DNA from: Paragordius varius
Taxonomy: Eukaryota; Nematomorpha
Direction of reading: 5' to 3'
Length of the DNA stretch: 64,000 bases
Assembly: GCA_964247055.1 (NCBI GenBank)
Contig: OZ176050.1
Location: forward strand, 6,386,001 to 6,450,000
Made by a program: the position numbers and the translations under genes. Every line of letters begins with the position of its first letter. Positions within the stretch are counted from its first letter, which is position 1. Below the pieces are notes generated by a model. The model saw only the letters and a program-made list of their open reading frames with translations, ran no database searches and was not told the DNA's origin. This document shows positions 57,957 through 64,000 of the stretch, piece after piece.

Positions 57957-59480
57957 ATGAGCACAAAAAGAGGTTGTAAATTCAACGATAAATTAATGAA
58001 AGATTTTCCTTTTATCAAAAAAACGAAGAATGAATCATCTGTTAAATATCTTATATGCGAGGGGGAATTCACCCTAGCACATGGCGGCAAGCATGATATT
58101 ACAAAGCATATAGAAACACAGAAACATAAAAAATGTTTAGATATGGCGGCATCATCTTACAAAATGAGCGATTTTTTTCGAAAAATCGCTTTTAGAGAAG
58201 AAGAAAAGAATTTGCCACTAGCTGAGGGCGTGTTATCTTTTCACGCTGTTAATCACAATCATTCCTTTAGATCTATGGACTGTACCTCACAGGTTATTCG
58301 CAAGTTATTACATTTAATAAATATGCCCGTACAAAGGCTGAAGCCATTGTGTGCAATGTCCTTTCGCCACATGCATTTTCTGAAATACAAAAAGATTTGC
58401 TGAAAATTAATTTCTTATCCCTATATTCTGATGCATCAAATTATTTCCCTTAATAAAATATTTTGATTCAGAAAAAGGATTAAAAATTAAAATTTTAGAT
58501 TTAATTTCTCTACCCTCCGAAATAATCTTTACTTCAATAATGCATATTCTAGAAAAAAATAATTTAAAAGAATATCGCATATTGCGCTAACAACACCAAT
58601 ACGAACTTCGGTGGAAAAGCAAGGAGGGGAACGAATAATATTCATAAATTAGCAGATAATCTTAATCCATACGTTATTGGCGTTGGGTGTGCAGCGCATA
58701 TATATACAACGCTATTCAAACAGCTGCTGATTTGTTACCCCTAGATGTGGAAAATGTAGTTGTTAAAAATTTTTTATCACAGGACAAATGTCCTACAACC
58801 TTTATAAAGTTTTTTGAAAGTGATTCTTCAATATGGTTAAACTTCTTACATAATCAAGCTTCTCTCTTTCAAAATGTTATTAAATTTATAGAAGGTGACA
58901 AAATTTTGGCAATCGAAGTAGCCAAAGAAGTTAGTAACCTAAAATTCCAATGTCAAGAACGGTTAGAAAATAATTTTATACCATTAACCATCCGCAATAT
59001 AATAAATAATTTAGAAAAACAAGGCTTAATAAATCGCCAAGATATCCTGTACCATATAAAAATGTTTTATACAAACTGTAAAGATTATTTGGAAGACTGG
59101 ACGACGCAATTCAATGAAATTGATCATTTTCATTGGATAACATTAAAATCAGAATTTAATTGGTGCGATGTTCAAAAATCATCTTTCAGAAAATGATTTT
59201 TTTTCTGAAGTATCATTAGTTAAAAGATATATTAATAATGAAAAATTGAAATTATGGACAAAAGAAATATACAGTAGAAAAGAAATGGTTGAAAATATTT
59301 CATCATTTTGAAGCCAACTATATTACATACAATAATATTTTAAAAATTGTGGAATTCGCACAATCTTTACCTGGAACCAACGCTGCTACTGAGCGCGTTT
59401 TTTCCACAGTAAATCAGGTGTGGACATCGGAAAAATCAAATTTAAATGTTGAAACTTTAAATCCCGTTTTACAAATATAA
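57957..59480 (+). pseudogene. hAT transposase, BED-type, broken
   Basis: Fragments in order: a BED-like N-terminus (KRGCKFNDKLMKDFPFIKK, LAHGGKHDITKHIETQKHK) whose usual CxxC is reduced to a single Cys; an acidic catalytic region around 58585-58720 (ADNTNTNFGG, LADNLNPYVIGVGCAAH); the middle helical part (58687-59196, TAADLLPLDVENVV, ERLENNFIPLTIRNI); and the C-terminal dimerisation block (59289-59480, LPGTNAATERVFSTVNQ). They lie in different frames with stops between them, at least three breaks. It cannot encode active transposase as it stands. Confidence 0.88.
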
Positions 59481-59924
59481 TTTGATAAATTCTTGTGAAG
59501 ACTTCTACAATATTTTAATAAATGATGACAATCTGCTAAAAAGCATTCACTCAAACAAAAAATATACCAAATAAATATTTTCTTATATTTATAAAGTTTT
59601 TATGTTAAAAAATAAACAAAATTACTTAAAATATTGTATAAGTCTTCATAATTTGTCAAATTATTGAACACATAAAATGGCTTTTATTCAACATTTAAAT
59701 TTGATTCCGTGTCCTTACTTAATTTACTGTGGAAAATCGCGTTCAATAGCAGTGGTTCAGGTAAAGATAATGCAAATTCAACAATTACAATATTATTGTA
59801 TGGAACATAATTTGTTTAAAAATGATTATTTTAACCATTTCTATCCTACGTTTACTTTCTGTTGTCCATAATATAAGTTTTCATTCAATATATTTATTAA
59901 ATAATGAGACTTCATAAAAAAGTG

Positions 59925-60340
59925 TCATTGTGCACCGTCTTGTCTTCCAAATAATCGTTTCTGTTTGTATAAAACATTTTTATATTCTGGATATTCATTG
60001 AGCCTTGTTTTTCTGGATGCTTTATAATATTGCGATTAGGTAATGGTATAAAATTATTTTCTAACCTCTTTTGACTTGCGATTTTGACCTTTGTCCTGTG
60101 ATAAAAAATAGGATTCTTATGGATCACAATTTTATAAATAATACAATTGCTGGCAAAAGAGCTAACCAACAGTTCTACAATATCCAAGCATTTTAACATC
60201 TATATTTTCCACATCCAGGGGTAACAAATCAGTAGCTGTTTGAATAGCGTTGTGTATCTGTCAATAATGTTTTGATTGAGATTATTGGCTAAATTGTTAA
60301 AAATATTTTTTGTGCCCCTTCTTGCATCACCCAGCGCACT
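59925..60340 (-). repeat. Inverted partial copy of the hAT transposase gene
   Basis: Read on the minus strand this matches about 58615-59105 of the same element: CAACGCTATTCAAACAGC, TTTGTTACCCCTGGATGTGG, then RLENNFIPLPNRNI, KQGSMNIQNIKMFYTN and DYLEDKT. It differs from the direct copy at many positions and has an internal gap. Confidence 0.85.
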
Positions 60341-60617
60341 TAGTGATGATTTCGTCTTTATTATTTTTTTCTAGAATATAACAATCACTTCACCCTTTGT
60401 TCATGCACATGTAAATTTATTGAATAAGGTACAAACAACCTTTAAGGTACAAATTTTATATTTATAATGTATTTGTGTTAAAAATAAATATATATTATAA
60501 TAAATTTTTTGTATAAAAATTTTTGGTTGTACCCCCCAATGACCTCCCTTCTTCTCGGATTTGTCCCGCTTTTTCCTTCAAAAAATCTAGTCACCTTATA
60601 TATGGTGCATGCCTCTT

Positions 60618-60760
60618 TAGACCAGTAATACTTACCAAAAAAATTAAATGGTTGCAAAATATATTTATCTTGTCTAACCATATAATACCGATAAAAATTC
60701 CAAGCTGTTTAACACAAATGCAGATATTTATACCTAAAATACGGACATCAAAAAAATTGA
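60618..60760. repeat. Degraded hAT 5' fragment
   Basis: CAGTAATACTTACCAAAAAA and the following ~120 bp (AAAATATATTTATC, AAGCTGTTTAACACAAATGC, TTTATACCTAAAATACGG) resemble the start of the hAT at 62294 (CAGTGGTACTCACCAAAAAA). Confidence 0.5.
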
Positions 60761-61332
60761 TAAACAACCTCATAAAAAGCACTTTTATGGCCACGGTTTA
60801 AGCACTGCTTTCAACAACAAAAATATTCGGCTCATTGGTAAGTTTTACTGATTTAATACAATAAATTTGAGCTAACCTTGAGACATTCACAGAGTGAACC
60901 GAATTGCGTTCCCTAAATCCAAAATTAATAATTAGTTTGAGCGCATAAAATTAAATGCAGCATATATTAGACTTTAATGAGTTCTTTAAGGCGAGCAATT
61001 TAAACAGCCGTTTCTGCTATTCACCAGTTTATCATACAATTTTCTTATTTCTATATGTAGTTCAAGTTTTATCAATTTTTTAAATTGAGTTTAATTCATT
61101 AATGAAGGGATGCTATTGTTTTCAAAGAGGAAAACGTAATTTGGGTGAATAATACTTAGGCGTACTAGAAAGGATCTAAACTTAGATTGCAAAGAACGGG
61201 GGATGGGGGGGGGTGTGGAAGGGTTTAAATAACTTCACAAGCCGTAAATAAAAAAAATCAGGCCGGCTACAATCAATAAATATAAAAACATTTATAAATA
61301 TTTTATAACTTTTAATATATACATTTTAGATA
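60761..61332. other. Intergenic, nothing recognised
   Basis: AT-rich with one short G-rich run (GGGGGATGGGGGGGGGTGTGG) at about 61197-61217. No gene or repeat family was assigned. Confidence 0.5.
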
Positions 61333-61334
61333 AG

Positions 61335-61453
61335 ACTCTCTTATTTCCTTTTTTATTAAAGGGTAAAGACTTAATTTGCGTAGCTTCGAGGTTCGAACTA
61401 TGGGACCCAGCGTATGAGTCCGGGGCTCTACCTACTATACCATCACGCCCTCC
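61335..61453 (-). repeat. tRNA-related SINE
   Basis: On the minus strand it starts GGAGGGCGTGATGGTATAGT, with an A-box-like TGGTATAGTAGG (61431-61442), a CCCGG...CTGGG anticodon-like arm containing CAT, and a perfect B box GGTTCGAAC-type word (61390-61398). The 3' part of the acceptor stem does not pair with the 5' GGAGGGC, so it is not an intact tRNA gene. It ends in TTACCCTTTAATAAAAAAGG, shared with 51806-51970. Confidence 0.72.
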
Positions 61454-62107
61454 AACTTTTAATATATAAAACTAAAAAATACGAACTCTTTCATTCCCAA
61501 TTTTGCTAGTATGTCCCTAAAATTGACAGCATATTCAGAAATTGCTTTATACTGAGATTTATTTTTGGAATAGCAATTATTGCGAATTATTTAATTTCCC
61601 TATTACTTTAGTAATTTTCCAAATTTTTTGTGCGCACAATATATCTTGGAGGGCCGCATGTTGGACATCCTTCTGAAAGGGATTTGGAAATTCTACATTT
61701 AAAAATTATCGTTTTTAACAATGGCCATTGTCTTTAAAATAAATTTAAAATAATTAATTATCTTAAAGTGTTGTCAATTTATAGCTTGACAATTAATAAT
61801 AATTGAAACAATTTGTAATTTTTTAATTATAATTTTCGGCTTTTCCATATTTGTTTTGATAATGAATATTTTATTTATGTATGTACAGTTTAAATTAATA
61901 AATATTGAGAGTTTTATCTCATAGCTCCCAAGACAGTTTATTTAAAATTTTATTTTGAAGTTATCGCATACATTGCAATACAATTTAACCTATTTCACAA
62001 TAATAGTTGAGCATATTAAAAAAATCGAAATCAATTTTCTTTGTTTATGCTAATTGTTCAAATTATTTGATTGAATAACACAGTGTCCATAGAAAATATT
62101 ATGATAA
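61454..62107. other. Intergenic with a hAT-like terminus
   Basis: At 61652-61671 GAGGGCCGCATGTTGGACAT, followed by CC, resembles the common hAT end GGGCCGCATGTTTGACATCC, but no matching opposite end was found. The rest is AT-rich without a recognisable feature. Confidence 0.45.
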
Positions 62108-62285
62108 AATTATTGGATAGAAAAATGTATCAGGATTATCTGGTGCTTTGGGTGATTTGAGAAAGTTATATACATTTTTTGGCAACTGCCACATACCAAA
62201 ATGACAAAATTTGAGAGCAATTTTTTTGTAAAATTTTTTTGATGAAAGTTCAAAGCTTCATTCCAAAAAATATCACTTAAATATA
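62108..62285. repeat. R3 repeat copy
   Basis: AAAATGTATCAGGATTATC, GGTGATTTGAGAAAGTTAT, GGCAACTGCCACATACCAAA and TTTGATGAAAGTTCAAAGC match the R3 copies at 18478 and 34945. The next hAT begins at its right edge. Confidence 0.6.
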
Positions 62286-62293
62286 TTATAAAC

Positions 62294-64000
62294 CAGTGGT
62301 ACTCACCAAAAAAATTTGACGGGCCAAATAAAATATATTTTTTTTTCGAGGGCCATGAAGCTTATAATGGCAAATATTCCATAGCTATTTGACACATATG
62401 CACTTATTTATACTCTAAATCAGCACAATGGTTTTTGCGGATAGCATAATCCAGCTAGAAACCCGTTTTGCACCATTTAGTTTAAAAAATTAAAATATTT
62501 TGATAACAGCAGAATTGGACATTAACCAATAATTTTTGACAAATTTGGTTTCACCTCATGACATGCCAATTTTACAAAGTCCTCCATATAATCATCGATT
62601 AAGCGATTTCTGTATGTATTCCTTACATACTTCATTTTTAACTATGCCCTCTCACACGTGTAAGTTGTGGGAAAAACAGTTAGGATAACTTGAGTACATT
62701 TTTTATATTTTCATATTTATTTGGCACATTGCCAAAACTCTACACTTTATTCCCGATTCTCCTTGAATATGTCCCCAAATTGGAATCATTAAAAATCTAC
62801 GAAATTCTTCAACAAAATGCGCATCCGAAATACTCAAGTTGCTTAATATTGGATATATCCATATGCCATGTATTTTCAAACGAGTTTTAAACAATTTTTA
62901 ATATTTCTTTTGAAATCTTAATTCATTAGAAAAAAATATTAAATGAATGCCTATTATTAAATTAATCTCCGCTGTAAATTACATATTTTCTTCATGAATT
63001 TGATATAGGAGTGTTTTAATAAAATCTTGTATATATATTTTAGTTTTTAATTAGCAAATAGATGATTAGCAAATTGGGTTATTATTTTGTTCCCTTTGAC
63101 TTGTATTAAAAATACTAAGTTTATAAGTAATGTCGCAAAGGTTTAAAAACCATTGGTCATTTTCAATTTCCTCGTCAAACTTTCTGTTAAAATAATAGAA
63201 TTTCATGTCTTAAAACAGAAAATCTTAATACTTTGCTAAGGCATAGCCATCTCACAGAGGTTACAAAAGAATATCATCAAACTCACTGTAGATATCTTTC
63301 AAAAGGTTTTTGGAACAGAGCTTTTCTGCAACGAATGTGATTAACTATATACACAACCGTTTTACTGAAGAAGTCATTTTTTACACACGAAACCAAGTTT
63401 TGCCGATGAATAACGCAGTGAAAGCATAAAATATTTTCCAAATTAATTGTTTTTTAAAAAGAGATATAAATTCCTTTGTTTGTTCCTATCATTGAGGGAG
63501 AGCTAGCAGATCGATTTATACATATACCATTACTATCGAAAAAAGTGCTTTCATAAAAATTCCTTTCGTTATACATTGGTAAAAATTAAAATTCCTCGTT
63601 GATTATGTTGTCGTTGCAAAATCGCACGAATAGCGCACATTGGTGTTGAACTAATATCCGTGCTAGAATCAATAGCAACACTAAAATACTGGCAGATTTC
63701 AGAGTGTTAAAAATATATTTAGACATATCTTCAATGCGTCTATTAAATCATAAGTTTTTTAATTTGCCTCATGATTTGAATTATGGAATTAAATGAAAAA
63801 GTGCAACCATTTATTAAATATTCTTTTTTAGTTGGTGGTTTTATATTTTTTCCTAAAAAATAGCAAATTTCCTACAAAGCTAATGTTAAACTTTTTCCTC
63901 CATGGACATAATGTTTTCTTTCTGGTATAATTCTTTATGTATTACATATAAGGCAGTTAACAACATTATAATTTAAAAGTTTTCTTCCCATTCCGTTTTA
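62294..64000 (-). mobile_element. hAT transposon, partial at window end
   Basis: The left end is CAGTGGTACTCACC with a nearby GACGGGCCAA. The interior, read on the minus strand, gives decayed transposase pieces: around 63640-63700 FSVAIDSSTDISSTPMCAI (catalytic aspartate region), around 63480-63520 SASSPSMIGTNKGIY, and around 63380-63430 CFHCVIHRQNLVS (conserved C/H and HR block of GTF2IRD2/ZBED-like hATs). The frames are broken. The other end lies beyond the window, so the target duplication cannot be checked. Confidence 0.72.

Larger units (their letters stand above)
57391..60598 (+). mobile_element. hAT transposon with internal inverted duplication
   Basis: Both ends read TAAGGTGACTAGA (inverted) and are flanked by the perfect 8-bp duplication TATATGGT (57383-57390 and 60599-60606). 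Subterminal GGCGGGACAGTCCCGC is typical of one hAT group. The 3208-bp element carries a broken transposase gene (57957-59480), a 146-bp tandem duplication upstream of it (57681-57946) and an inverted partial copy of the transposase gene (59925-60340). Confidence 0.92.

Noticed and set aside
61381-61453. Intact tRNA gene on the minus strand
   Set aside because: The A-box-like and B-box words are present, but the acceptor stem does not pair and the anticodon arm is irregular; it fits a SINE better.
62690-62894. Overlapping frames on both strands of about 65 residues
   Set aside because: They lie in the interior of a decayed hAT, and neither matches a conserved transposase block.
1-64000. LTR or retrovirus-like elements, CRISPR arrays, rRNA genes, bacterial-type operons
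   Set aside because: No long direct terminal repeats, reverse-transcriptase or integrase motifs, spaced direct repeats or rRNA-like blocks were noticed.

Overview
The window reads as nuclear DNA of an AT-rich animal, probably an invertebrate. The genes carry GT-AG introns and encode metazoan proteins: alpha-catenin, an ANKLE1/LEM-3 nuclease, an AF9/ENL YEATS protein, a USP30-like deubiquitinase, glucosamine-6-phosphate deaminase, isovaleryl-CoA dehydrogenase and lysosomal beta-glucuronidase. I cannot name the species. Several genes have exceptionally small introns (21-26 nt) at their 5' ends and much longer introns downstream. Short 5' introns recall what is described in parasitic flatworms, and very small introns are known in dicyemids, but neither is proof of the lineage.

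Layout. 1-8508: 3' ten exons of beta-glucuronidase (+). 8654-9718: ANKLE1-like LEM/GIY-YIG nuclease (-), tail-to-tail with it. 9719-20242: gene-poor and mobile-element-rich: a Helitron-like copy with an internal array (11088-13040), a small hAT MITE (13914-14147), a TTAA-flanked MITE (14209-14706), a decayed hAT (17070-18469) and another TIR element (18585-19571). 20243-31047: complete alpha-catenin gene in 18 exons (+). 31048-40366: a cluster of three Helitron-like copies, then a nest of TTAA-flanked elements with a hAT transposon inside (35623-39606). 40367-55309: four compact genes, YEATS (+), USP30-like (-), GNPDA (+) and IVD (-), with short intergenic gaps. 55310-64000: MITE, a 3.2 kb hAT with an internal inverted duplication, a tRNA-related SINE and the start of another hAT that runs off the window.

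The genes do not form an operon or pathway; they are individually regulated housekeeping and cell-biology genes. USP30-like and GNPDA are head-to-head with about 325 bp between start codons, so they may share a promoter region. YEATS/USP30-like, GNPDA/IVD and beta-glucuronidase/ANKLE1 are convergent pairs with short shared 3' regions.

The most notable signal is the set of ultra-short introns (nine secure, two tentative). The reading frame and protein homology resume exactly on each side of each one. Every one whose length is a multiple of three carries an in-frame stop. No LTR or retrovirus-like element, CRISPR array or rRNA gene was recognised. Coordinates of exons were derived by hand from reading frame, splice dinucleotides and remembered homologues, not by alignment software.
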